Assembly (NCBI RefSeq): GCF_009389715.1
Contig: NC_052399.1
Coordinates: 31,567,146-31,631,145 of the forward strand
Length of the DNA stretch: 64,000 bases
Reading direction: 5' to 3'
Source: Phoenix dactylifera
Taxonomy: Eukaryota > Streptophyta > Magnoliopsida > Arecales > Arecaceae
Below the pieces are notes generated by a model, which saw only the letters and a list, made by a program, of their open reading frames with translations, ran no database searches and was not told the DNA's origin. The position numbers were made by a program, and so were the translations under genes. Positions 51,533-62,473 of this stretch are shown here, piece after piece (the first letter of the stretch is position 1; each line of letters opens with the position of its first letter).

Positions 51533-54212
51533 CCTGCATGAGTTGGGGGTAGGGTTTGGTTGGTTTGAAAGCTGGGTTATTCCTTTATTAGGGTTTGGTT
51601 GGTTTGAAAGCAAGCTGAGTTATTCCTTTTTTGATTGGGCTTCTTTGGAGATCACCTCATAGCTTGGGTAAAGGTGGATGTTCCTTGTTTGGTTTGCACT
51701 CTATTGTTCCAAAGGATTTGTCATGCTCTAAGTAAAATACTATTATAGCTTTCTTAAAGATACCAGTTTTTTTTAATAAAACATAAAAGTGATTTTAATT
51801 ACTGTAGGCTGTTATGTATGCAGAGTGATTGTTACTATCATGAAATGAAATGGCATGTTATTATTATTGTTTGTTTTGTTCAAAAACATCACTATTGTTT
51901 GTTACTGCTTGTCTCAAATCATGAGGAATTGTATTAAAACTCCAGCATTCCAGCCCATGCTTCACTTGTCATATTGAGACTATTTGTTGATATTTCCAGA
52001 TTATTAAAGATAAGTTTGAAGTTAAAGTTTAAAGTGTGGTGATCGTACCAACTGTATCGCGGTTGCTTGGGCAATGAAATAGGTGCAAGATTGGAGACAT
52101 ACACTGAAATGTTCTTATCTTCATCTATGTGCTAAGGGAATCTACGCTTTCATCTGCCTCGAAACCAGAAACTGCTTTGCTTAATCATTTACATTATCAA
52201 CTCTTTTTGGGCAGTATAATCATATTTCTAGATCCACCAACAGCAAATTTTGTTATGAGGGGGTCTCCTCTGCATTCAGCAGATGAAATCCTTCTAGCAA
52301 TCTTAGCTCTTTAGGTCATTATTAACTGAAGAAAAGAGAGGCTACGACATTTGCTAAGGCCATAAAGGAATATAGATGCAGCATAACGCTCAGAAGAAAT
52401 TTGAAGTACAAACAAAGGGCCCCACAAGAAGAAATTTTTTAGATACACCATTGTATGTCATTTAGCAGAAAATAAAGGAACATAGATCCATCATGTCACC
52501 CAGGAAATCCTCAAATTCTTGTCTATCGATATATATTATGCCCTATTTTGGCTTCTTTTTTTTTTTTTTTTTTTTTAATTTTAACCATAAGTCATCGCCG
52601 ACATTGCTATCGTCGCAATCCTCACCGAGGCCTTTTTCCGGTCGCTTGCATCTGTACATGGCCATGGCCGAATTTCAGCCGCCGACGAGCGAACTGAAGC
52701 ATGGATTCAAATGAGTCAAACCACATGTTTCAACCCTTGTTTTTGCTTCCTTTTCAAGCGCTATCGGCTGCTTGTTGTTGCCCGCCATCACTGCAAGCTA
52801 TTCCATGGCTGCCTTTTTCTCTTTCTCTATTTTGTGAAATAAATAAATAAATAAAATAGGAGTGCAAATGAGTCGGATTGGACAGGGTCATGAGTAATCC
52901 CGACTTGACCCAGTTCTTTGATCGAATTCTAATATTAGACCCAAACCTAAACCAATAAAAGATTGGGTCAAGTCCACAGCCAAAATTTATGACCTAATGG
53001 ATCATTCGGATCAGATCGGGTCCATGTATTACCCAACCCCAATCCAAAAAATTCGAGTCTAAAGCCGGTTCGGGTTAGTTTGGATCGGATCGGATCTCTG
53101 TACTTCTCATCCAACCGACTCATAGTTGAAATTAGTCCAGCAACTGCAACAAACATATGGACAATATTTTGATAATAAATAAAGAAATACAAATGTCAAA
53201 ATATTATACGTTCAATGGACCTATTGAAAGGAGCAATGCTTAAGCTCCCAATCACTTTATAAATTATCAAACTTCTCTTTTGAAAAAAGGTCATACTGCT
53301 TTTATGACTTTACATACTGTTGACTAGATGATCCAATTCATTAGATAATAAACTAAATTCATGACTGGTTCTACAATTGAGATTCAACATTTACAATCAA
53401 TTAGACACTAAGATTCCTGAGATTCACTAGTAGCTGCAGCTTGGACTCCCTCCACCTTGCTTTCTTCTACCTTGATCTCTTCCTTCAACATCTACTTTGG
53501 TGACAACGAAGTTCAACAATCAATTACAGAAATCTATTAATTACCACATAACCAACTACTATTAACTACACAAAATAGACAATAAACAATATTGCTCTCA
53601 TTGAAATATTTTAACAACTAACAAAGCAAATTAGAGGTCCCCCACATGCAATTATTGTGACTATATCATGCTGTAAAAAATCCTACATATAGAGACCACC
53701 AAAAATTACTGCACATATACAGTATAACTTAACCTAATTATGACTTGCAAGGTATTGGATGCTTAATTGAACAAGTCATCAAACTAAATCATTATGCTAC
53801 ATAAGATTACCTTAGCCTTGTATCGTACCCCAAATCCAATAGAAGCTCACAAATCAATCTCTATGAAGTCAATCTCAAGCCTCCCATTGCAGATCCTGAG
53901 AGTTAGAGTCAATTTCTTGCTATCTATACTTTCCAGAATTGTTCCCATCAAGATTCATCGATACCAAGATATATAAAGGATCAACACATAGTAGAACTAT
54001 ATAAACTACATATCAGATCACTTGCTGCAGCATATTTCCAATGCTGCCCAAAAATTACTATCAAGTAAACTCACTTGATGCCTTTGTATATCTAAGAGCA
54101 TAAAAAATCATAAAAAAAATATTTAAAAAGAAAAAGGAAGAATTTGCAACAAAATGGGGTACTGGATAAGGCTTCTGTCACAACAAATTGCAATGTTAAA
54201 TGGCACACCAAG

Positions 54213-54650
54213 AAGCCACCAAGGTGGTAGTCTAGTGGTACTGGGCGTATTTTCTATCCTCACGGTTTCAAGTTCGAGTCGCTGCGGCGTCGATTAGAAT
54301 GTGGCTTCGGCCACTGCTTAGATATGGGGCCTAGGAACGCTTATTAGACCTCTAGTAGCTTTGGTGGTGCCAGGTGTGACGTACTCACACGTGGGATTCG
54401 AGCTGGAGCCCAGAGAGGTAGTCGTACCGGGTGCACGGGTGGAGAGGGTATGAGTAAAACCAGTCGGGGTGCCCAATACACGGCTATTTCTGTCCGCATC
54501 GAGCACTCTCCTGGTGGGGTGGGGGCCCAGTGAGAGCTGCTACGTGGGGGTGGGTTTGTCCTTTTCTTTCGTCTTTTTTTTTTTTTCTAAGAAAAAAAAA
54601 AAGAAAAAAAAGAGGAGAAGAAGAAGAAGAAGGAGGAGGAGGAGAAAGAA
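54213..54650 (+). mobile_element. tRNA-derived SINE with target duplication
   Basis: Pol III boxes are present near the head: A box TAGTCTAGTGG at 54228-54238 and B box AGTTCGAGTC at 54271-54280. The body runs to a T stretch and ends in a long A- then GA-rich tail. A perfect 11-bp duplication GGCACACCAAG flanks it (54202-54212 and 54651-54661). It lies just beyond the part of unit C that can be aligned to D. The purine tail creates poly-Lys/Arg ORFs in several frames that are not genes. Confidence 0.9.
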
Positions 54651-54699
54651 GGCACACCAAGACCCATGTCTGCAGCCGTGGGTACATTTGGCATGATAG

Positions 54700-57300
54700 C
54701 TTGCCATTCTCAACGCACAACAAACTGGGGAGAAACGCCAACTTTTATATATTGAAATAGAAAGAGGAGCATGCACTAGAATAGTACGATTGAGATCTAA
54801 ATAATAAAAAATAAATAAACATAAATTAACAATAGATGAGACTACTGATTAATGCTAATGGTGAAATCTTAATGTTCATAATGTGTTGAATGGGCATTTT
54901 AATGCAGTTGGCAGCAGATAAGGATGCTCGGATCAGAGGATTGAAAGACAATATGGATGCTTTTCGGCAAATGGAACCCTATCCCCAACTTTGACTGCCA
55001 TTTAACTGTAAATTCTTGCCCAAGTTCCCATTATCAATTTGTCCATTATATACAATATATATACACCTCCTACATGAGCCAAGAAAAACCTTGTTGCATG
55101 ACAAACGCCTGCAATGACGATGGCATCATAAGCAACTATTTCTGGATTAATTGTTCATACAAACATAAAAAAAGTTTGGAAAGTCTCGCCTTAGCAACTG
55201 ATTTTCGCAAACAAAAAACATAATATCATTCATCTCTTTCACTTTACCAAAGTAACAACTATCAAGTTACTGATTCACTTTTAAGTGCTTGATCAAATAA
55301 CCTTGGACCAACTTGTTACCCAACCAAGAACTTTTAGCACTCGTTTGGGTTACGGAAATTTTTTTTTCTCACTGGAATATTTTTTTTTAAGAAGACGATT
55401 TCTAGGAATATGATGCTTAGGAAAATAGTTTTAGCATATTTGGTCGATCATGAAAAAGTGGTATATCTCAGAGTAGCTTATGTTTAGTTGAGAATCTACT
55501 TTTCTGCAAAGTTGTATAAAATACATATTATACCATTAATAAAGGAAAAGACTTTACCTATAGATTTTGATGACTTAAGGGTAATTTAGAAAAAAAAAAA
55601 GGTGGATCCCAATTTTCAACCGTGTGAAAGTAGTTTTTCCATGTCTCTCATGGGTTTTTCTTTACTATGAAATATCGTAATCTTAGTCCTATGAAAATGC
55701 TACTTTCCCATTTCAAAGAATTTCAACCTCTTATGTACCTTATTCAAATCTAAATCAAAATTTCTAAATAACAATAGAAATAATACAAAATAGGCGACGT
55801 ATAAAGAAAGCTAGCAAACACTCAAGATTCTTGAAAAAAAGAGAGGAGAAAATCAAAACGTTAATTCTAAACCAAAGAATTTGACATTTGCAGTAACTCT
55901 TTTAAACCCGAACCATAAGCTGAGGTAAAGAATAGAAGATCCAAAATTGAATAACAGAGCTGTCTATCTTGATCTGGTTTTGGAATTGCAAATAAGAGGG
56001 GGAGATTCCATTTTAAATTGGTCAAACAAGGCTTCAACGAGCTTTAGGTTATTCGGGTTTGGTTTGATGAGCTCATTTTAAGTGCAGCTATAACTATTGA
56101 AGCTTGCCTTATAATCCATGTCTCTTATCTGTTCATGAACCTGCCGTGATAGTCTATAGTTTTTGTAATTAGCTAACATTTGTGTTTGATTTGTTTATAA
56201 TATAAGCTATGCTTAAATTGATCTTATTATGGATTATGTTTGATCGACTTTGCTACCACATAATTTCTTGTATTTTTGTTGAACTAAGGTATAACACCAC
56301 ATGATTGTTTTGAATGCTTAGTTTAACTATGTTAAGGACATGGCAATAGGGGCTAATACGTTGGCAATTGATTAGTCCTGCAGAATTTATGTGACAAAAG
56401 GAATGGATTACCATAAAAGTGGCAAAACACAAGGACCCTGCCAAGAGCGGTTAAATGTTGGCATATGTTTTATCATGAAGGGTTGTAACGCAAGGAGATG
56501 CATGGATTTGGTTTTGAATGAATGAAATTGATATGCTTACTTTCTGCAAATTATTCTTTTTTAATTATTTAATTTGTCTAGTTAAAGTGTTCATTGCTTA
56601 CTGGGCTATGTAGATCATTATTCTATATCTTATTCTCTTTATAGATCTTGAGAACAAAGCTAGCATAAGGATATCTTTTGAGAGAGTGATTAGAAGTAGA
56701 ACTTTGGTCTTTTTATTTTAGATTAAGATTTTACCTAGGTTTGATGTAAGATCTTTTGAATATCATTGGATTTTGTAAGATATTAAACTTTGGATTTTAG
56801 TTATTTAAATTTTGGATTTACCTATTGATTATTTTTTTCGTTGCTTGCTTTATGATATTATATTGAGATGCTTTGCATGCTTGTGGAGACAGTTTTCTAT
56901 AAGTATGTACCGCGGTTGTTGCACTCCAGCTCATGATCTTAGGTCGAGGGTGTGACATACATTATCAACACTTTTTGGGCATATTTCCTAGGGCCAATAA
57001 GAGCAAGTTTGTTATGAGTGGGTGTCTTTTGCATGCAAAAGATGAAATATCCTTTCCTTCATAAATTTTAATTCCCACCGAGTGAATGTTTATGTTCTGA
57101 TTTATATGGATTTACTGAGTAACTTGAAATTTAAAACATTTACTTCGAAAGAAGTGCTTGGAAAGTGTTGCGCTAGAAGCAATATGCCTTTTCAATAACA
57201 TATTTACTTCTTATACAGGATTATAAATTTGATATTTACTTCAAAAGGTCTATGTTAAGTTAAGGGCTAAAAGGTTTCCCCAACTTGGTGCACTCTGGCT
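54700..57300. other. Spacer with repeat fragments
   Basis: 55330 onward starts TTAGCACTCGTTTGGGTTACGG, like the end of the Harbinger MITE at 5197, but no matching right end was found. 56960-57055 is a partial extra copy of a block in units C and D (52190-52290, 59485-59585). No gene seen. Confidence 0.4.
56170..56957 (-). mobile_element. LTR-like remnant, reverse orientation
   Basis: Read on the minus strand from 56957 it begins TGTCACACCC and continues with GAGCTGGAGTGCAACAAC, ATGCAAAGCATCTCAATATA and ATATCATAAA. The same order occurs at 58997-59262 on the plus strand. A TGTCACACCC start is common in Ty3/Gypsy LTRs. No internal coding region is visible. The left border is approximate. Confidence 0.45.
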
Positions 57301-57825
57301 GAGTGCCCTTCTTGCATCATCTGGTTTGGGACTGCTTCGCAGCTGCAATCCATTGGATAATTATGCAATTAACGAAATTAATTTACAGAATTTTTTTTGA
57401 CAAGGCAAGAATAGTGAAGGATGTAGCTTCGCTATGCTTACTCCCTTGCACAATTATGGAAGAATCACTTGAGAGGGAGTCTTGACAAGATTATGCTTAT
57501 CATCTCATAGATAGATATATAGATGCTGTTCCTTATCATCTTATCTTGACAAATATCATATTTATCAATTTACTGGTGATTGGACACCACCATATCGTCT
57601 TATCTTAAGGAAATGACTATTTTATGTAGTATCCTCAGTGCCATCCCTTCTCTATTTATGTTTTTAGGATTATCTCCCCTTGTGCACAAAATTTCTATAG
57701 AATACAAGAGGCCATTTCAAATAGAAAGAATGGTAACAATTCCTTACCTTATTTTCTTTTTTACATATGCTATACATTTGATGAATCACAATTGCCTCCA
57801 ATTTCCCAAGGGAAATATGCAAAGG

Positions 57826-58493
57826 TTAGTTTTTAGAGGTCACGGACAACACCATCACAATCAAGACCACAACGGCCACAATTACATTAACCAGGAGCTG
57901 CTTTGGCTCGGAGGTCTTCGGTAATATTTTCACATGGAGATGCCCATTCTCAAACCTAGCTTGGAACTCGTTGCTTTCCTTTGGGACTTGGAAGACATTG
58001 TCAAATCGACTCCATCGCTTGTCTCCAAGAGGGCGCTCCCCACTAACACTCAGTTTTCCAGAGTAATCTAATTCAACCCTGACTTGCTCTTTGTTAAATT
58101 CTGCAGGTAAACAAGGAAGATGCATTACAAAATATTCATAATCCTATAATTAATGCAAAAAGGTTATTTTAAACTATATATTAGGCATGACATATTCAAA
58201 TTCCATGAGGATTTCTACTTTAAATTTGCAATATTTATATTAGAAACCTTACCACTATATGTACAAAGTAACTAGTTCATCAAAGCTTAATATATTAGTT
58301 CAACCTTATGTGAGAAAATTTATTATAAATCCACAACTTTCTAACTGCATTGAAGGACCTACAATGATGATTGAGTAGAAGAGAAAGAAGGCGTGCCTGG
58401 GAGATCGATGACGAGTGTATCGGTTCCTTCCTCTCGAACCCATTTGTATGAAGGGGCGAAATCTTTATACACACGCCGACCTCCTATTTCCAT
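57826..58493 (-). CDS. RTM2-like small-HSP protein, copy D (linker lost)
   Basis: Exons 58493-58397 and 58100-57826; intron 296 bp; predicted 123 residues. N-terminus MEIGGRRVYKDFAPSYKW; core EFNKEQVRVELDYSG, LSVSGERPLGDKRWSRFDN and ARFENGHLHVKILPK. It passes almost directly (TSEPKQ) into the anchor LLVNVIVAVVVLIVMVLSV and ends TSKN. The charged linker of copies B and C is missing without a frame break. The donor is GC (CCAG|GCACGC), the acceptor CTGCAG|AA. If expressed, it would be an alpha-crystallin-like domain sitting right at a membrane. RY core at 58568-58561 with a TATATATA run just upstream. Confidence 0.85.
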
Positions 58494-58560
58494 GAGAGCC
58501 TCCTTTGCTTTGTTTCCCTCTTAGAACTTATGATGTTTTTGAATGAATGAAGATGGAGGC

Positions 58561-58582
58561 CATGCATGGGTTCTATATATAA
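58561..58582 (-). promoter_or_regulatory. TATA box and RY-type motif of copy D
   Basis: Minus strand TTATATATAGAA followed by CATGCATG at 58568-58561, as in copies A-C. Confidence 0.5.
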
Positions 58583-58610
58583 CTACTTGAGGAAAGGATT
58601 TTCTTTGTGT

Positions 58611-58975
58611 TGTGCTAATCAATGTTGAATTATTCCTTCATGTGTTTTCTTAGGGTTTAGTTTGTTAGAAGGTAGGGTTATTCCTTTTTTGATTGGGTTT
58701 CTGTGGAGATCACCTCAGAGCATGGGTAAAGGTGGATGTTCCTTGTTTGCTTTGCACTCTTATGTTCCAAAGAATTTATGGGGGGGATTTTTTATGTGTT
58801 GTGCTAATCAATGTCGAATTATTCCTTCATGTGTTTTCTTAGGGTTTAGTTTGTTTGAAGGCAGGGTTATTCTTTTTTTGATTGAGCTTCCATGGAGATC
58901 GCCCCATAGCATGGGTAAAGGTGGATGTTCCATGTTTGCTTAGCACTCTTCTGTTCCAAAGGATTTGTTGTGTTT
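58611..58975. repeat. 189-bp tandem duplication upstream of copy D
   Basis: 58611-58799 and 58800 to about 58975 share TGTGCTAATCAATGT(T/C)GAAT, TTAGGGTTTAGTTTGTT and GGGTAAAGGTGGATGTTCC. It duplicates the proximal upstream region, so copy D may have a doubled set of distal promoter elements. A shorter similar duplication is seen upstream of copy C (51551-51625). Confidence 0.85.
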
Positions 58976-58996
58976 TAAGTAAAATACTATGATAGC

Positions 58997-59262
58997 TTTG
59001 TGACACCCCCAACTCGAGATATTGAGCTGGAGTTGCGTCAATTGCCGCATACTCGTAGGAAACTCTTCCTACAAATATGCAAAGCAACTCAACATGATAT
59101 CATAAATAAACAGCAGAATAAATTTAAATAATTATCATTCAAACTTTAATTTAAATAACTAATTCAAAATTAAATATCTCAGAAAACTAATAATATTCTA
59201 AAGTCTAGCATTAACTTTAATAAAAACTTGGTCTAAATGAAAATGTTAAAATTCTGTCTCTA
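58997..59262 (+). mobile_element. LTR-like fragment in unit D
   Basis: Starts TGTGACACCCCCAACTCGAG at the point where unit D stops matching unit C, and resembles 56957-56170 read in reverse. Partial; no internal part. Confidence 0.45.
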
Positions 59263-60138
59263 GTCACTTGTCATATTAACTCTATTTGTTAATATTTCCA
59301 TATTATTAAAGATAAGTTTGAATTTAAAGTTTAAAATGCGGTGATCGTACCAACTGTATCGCTGTTGTTTGGGCAATGAAATAGGTGCAAGATTGGAGAC
59401 ATACACTGAAATGTTCTCATCTTCATCTATGTGCTAATGCAATCTATGCTTGCATCTACCTCAAAATCAGAAACTACTTTACTTAATCATTTACATCATC
59501 AACTCTTTTTGGGAAGTGTAATCATATTTCTGGTTCCAGTAACAGCAAATTTTGTTATCAGGGGGTCTCTTTTGCATTCAGCAGATGAAATTCTTCGAGC
59601 AATCTTAGCTCTTTAGGTCATTATTAACTGAAAAAAAAAGAGGCTACAACATTTGCTAAGGCCATAAAGGAATATAGATGCAGCATAACACCCAGAAGAA
59701 ATTTGAAGTACAAAGGGCCCCATAAGAAGAAAATTTTTAGATACACCATTGTATGTCATTTAGCAGAAAATAAAGGAATATAGATCCATCATGACACTCA
59801 GGAAATCCTTAAATTCTTGTCTATCTATATTTCTCACCCATGGCAGCTGTGCGTAGCAGCATGCATATGATTAGTAATCACACAACCATGTTGAAAGACC
59901 TGTTCTTAGCCTGTTTGCACGGCTTCCACCACATCCTCTATCTAGGAAGAGGTGTTCGAGGTGGCACTATTTTTTTTTTTTTTTGATGCATTTGATCAAA
60001 CACTTGCAGCCCCTTTCTGACGCAACCCGAGGTCACTGTTCCCCATGGCATTCCAAGCCCAGGATTCAGTTGTGGAGTAATTGGGTGCAGGATTGATCTC
60101 GGAATGCAAAATCTATCCATCTCATGTTCTCTCTTACG

Positions 60139-60440
60139 TTATGCCCATCTGATAGGTCCGTTCTTTCTTTTTTGGTACATCGGCGACTCATACACAACGA
60201 GTGTAGAAGCAGCCCATAAAATCAGAAAAAAAGAAAATAGTGCAAAGGACAGACACATGGTTCTTCGAATAAATTCTCCGGAATGATTAGCCGCATAGGA
60301 TGCCACCCAATCTGCAGCACTGTTCGCCTTCTTATAGACATGTGTAGCCGATGGCAGATCCATTCATTAGATTTAGGCGTTCAAATCTTTCACAAACTCT
60401 TCGTAGATTAGGGAGGACTGCTCTCTAGTCTCCTCTGATG
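60139..60440 (-). mobile_element. LINE remnant, RNase H-like C-terminal part
   Basis: The minus-strand frame contains THVYKKANSAADWVASYAAN, matching the HVYREAN-ADWLAS signature at the end of the RNase H domain in plant L1-type LINEs. The reading frame is interrupted shortly upstream, after the ATG at 60363. Only this C-terminal piece is recognisable. It lies in the block present in unit D and absent from C. Confidence 0.6.
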
Positions 60441-60594
60441 ATTATTAGGGATTTGGAAATAAAGAGAATTTTGAGAAAAAAATTATTAGAAGCCCCAAAA
60501 ATCCATTTAGGGTCCGATGTTATGCTGGGCTCGATTTATTTGACCGGCCTAGTATGCATAGTCCAGCCCCAAAAATCCATCTCGCTCAAAAATC

Positions 60595-60965
60595 AGCCAC
60601 AACTTGAGGGGTCGACTCGAGTTTGCTTGGGATCGACTCATGATTCACTAGGGTCGACTCGTGAAAGGGCTAGTTTTCATTGCTATTTATATTATATTTG
60701 AGCCATTCTAGGGTCGACCCTATCTATATTCTGTCTGAGGTCATTTTAGGGTTGACTCGATTTCTTTAGTTGTGGACTCATGATTTTTAGGGGACGACTA
60801 TTTATCTTTAAGGGCTAACCCATGGAAGTGTTACTTTTTGCTACGCCTTGCATTTCGCCTGTAGTCATTATGAGGTCAACTCATCTATCTTTAGGGTCAA
60901 CTTGAGTTTGCTTGGGGCCAACTTGTAATTCGCTAATTCTGTTTGCATCCATTCTAGGGTCAAAA
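60595..60965 (+). repeat. GGGTCGACTCG-type interspersed short repeats
   Basis: About ten imperfect repeats of (A)GGGTCGACTC(G/A) or AGGGTCAACTTG, spaced roughly 25-45 bp, with linkers such as TTTGCTTGGG occurring twice. Noncoding. Probably the internal or LTR part of a retrotransposon; no other evidence for its class. Confidence 0.6.
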
Positions 60966-60999
60966 CAACTTCTTCAAAAGTTTTTTTTTTTTTTTTTTT

Positions 61000-61480
61000 G
61001 AAGAAAAACAATTGTTAGGAACTCCAGCACGTGTAGGGGGCGGACTTGGCATGCGTGTGCATCGCACGTGCTGAGAAAGGCAGACCCCCATTCGGAAGTA
61101 GCCTCTCTTTTTGACTCCGAGTAGGAGTCCAACGAATCGAGGAACTCTGCTATTCAAACCAGTCCCCCGGCATCCTTCGATGCATCTTCAGCCTCCACCG
61201 ATGATCTCTGGCCTCCAAGAGTCGATCGAGATGGTTTTCTTCTTCCTTTCTCTCCCCAAATGCTGGCCGCGATCGTCGCTGTGGCTGCGGCAAATACTCG
61301 TCGGAGGCCAGGTAAGAAGCCACTGATCCCATCTATTATTCTTCCCTTGGTCTTCCCCTTCTTGATTGAGCATCCACATGCCCAAATTCTGCCAAGAAAT
61401 CGCCGTAAAATGATCCGAAACCTTTCCCCTATTTCGGCTTCTTTTCTTTATATTTACTTTTTTTTTTTTTAACCGTCGCT
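61000..61480. mobile_element. LTR-retrotransposon-related remnant
   Basis: Contains the palindromic GACTCCGAGTAGGAGTCC and a block (61165-61330) similar to 49330-49470. It adjoins a T run at 60980-61000. Borders and family not fixed. Broken. Confidence 0.4.
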
Positions 61481-62473
61481 CGTCGCCGACGTTGCTATCG
61501 TCACAATCCTCGCCGAGGCCTTTTTCCGGTCGGTCGCATCTGTACATGGCCATGGCCGAATTCCAGCCGCCGACGAGTAGACTGGAGCTTGGATTCAAAT
61601 GGGCCAAACCACCTGTTTCAACCCTTGTTTTTGCTTCCTTTTCAACCGCTGTCGCTTGCTTTTTGTCACCCACCATCGCTGCAAGCTATTCCATGGCTGC
61701 CTTCCTCTCTTCCTCTATTTTGCGCGAGAAAAAAAAAAAAAAGTGCAAATGGGTTAACCTCGACCCGGCCCGGTTCTTTGATTGGATCCTAATATACAAG
61801 GGTGCAAATAGGTTGGCTCTGTGTCATGAGTAACTCCGACCCAACTCGGTTCTTTGATCAGATTCTAATATTGGATCCAAATCTAAACTAATAGAAAATT
61901 GAGTTGGGTTACGGCCAAAATTTTTAACCTAACAGATCATTCGGATCATGTCGAATCCATGTATAAACCAACCCCAACCTAAAAAATTTGAGTCCAGAGC
62001 TGGTCTGAGTTGGTTTGGATTGGGCCGGATACTTGTACTTCCCATTAGTCGAGCTACTACAACAAACATATGGACAATATTTTGATAATGAATAAAGAAA
62101 TACAAATGTCAAAATATTATGCGTTCGAAACACCTAGTGAAAGGAGCAATGCTTAAGCTCCCAATCACTTTATAATTATCAAACTTCTCTTTTTTAAAAA
62201 AGGTCACACTGCTTATGTCTTTACATACTGTTGACTAGATGATCCAATTCATTAGATAATAAACTAAATTCATGACTGGTTCTACAATTGAGATTCAACA
62301 TTCCCAATCAATTAGACAATAGGATTCCTGAGATTCACTAGTAGCTGCAGCTTGGACTCCCTCCACCTTGCTTTCTTCTACCTTGATCTCTTCCTTCAAC
62401 ATCTACTTTGGTGACAATGAAGTTCAACAATCAATTACAGAAATCTATTAATTACCGCATAGCTAACTACTAT

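Larger units (their letters stand above)
50090..54000. repeat. Segmental duplication, unit C (pair of unit D)
   Basis: Carries RTM2-like copy C plus about 2.5 kb of upstream DNA. It matches 57303-63385 in the same order: the GACAAGGCAAG flank (50171 / 57398), the gene, GATCGTACCAACTGTATCGC (52041 / 59344), the block around 52600-52850 (61480-61740) and the block around 53200-53610 (62130-62470 and 63340-63375). Copy B shares only the gene and about 400 bp on each side. Large differences between C and D are insertions or deletions, listed separately. Confidence 0.8.

Noticed and set aside
54221-54300. tRNA gene candidate
   Set aside because: A and B boxes are present but no cloverleaf is evident; the 438-bp unit with tail and target duplication shows a SINE head.
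54469-54776. Poly-Lys/Arg and poly-Leu ORFs in several frames
   Set aside because: Created by the purine-rich tail of the SINE.
61188-61676. 162-codon minus-strand ORF
   Set aside because: Spans LTR-like DNA and a T run; related sequence in unit C does not keep the frame; no recognisable domain.
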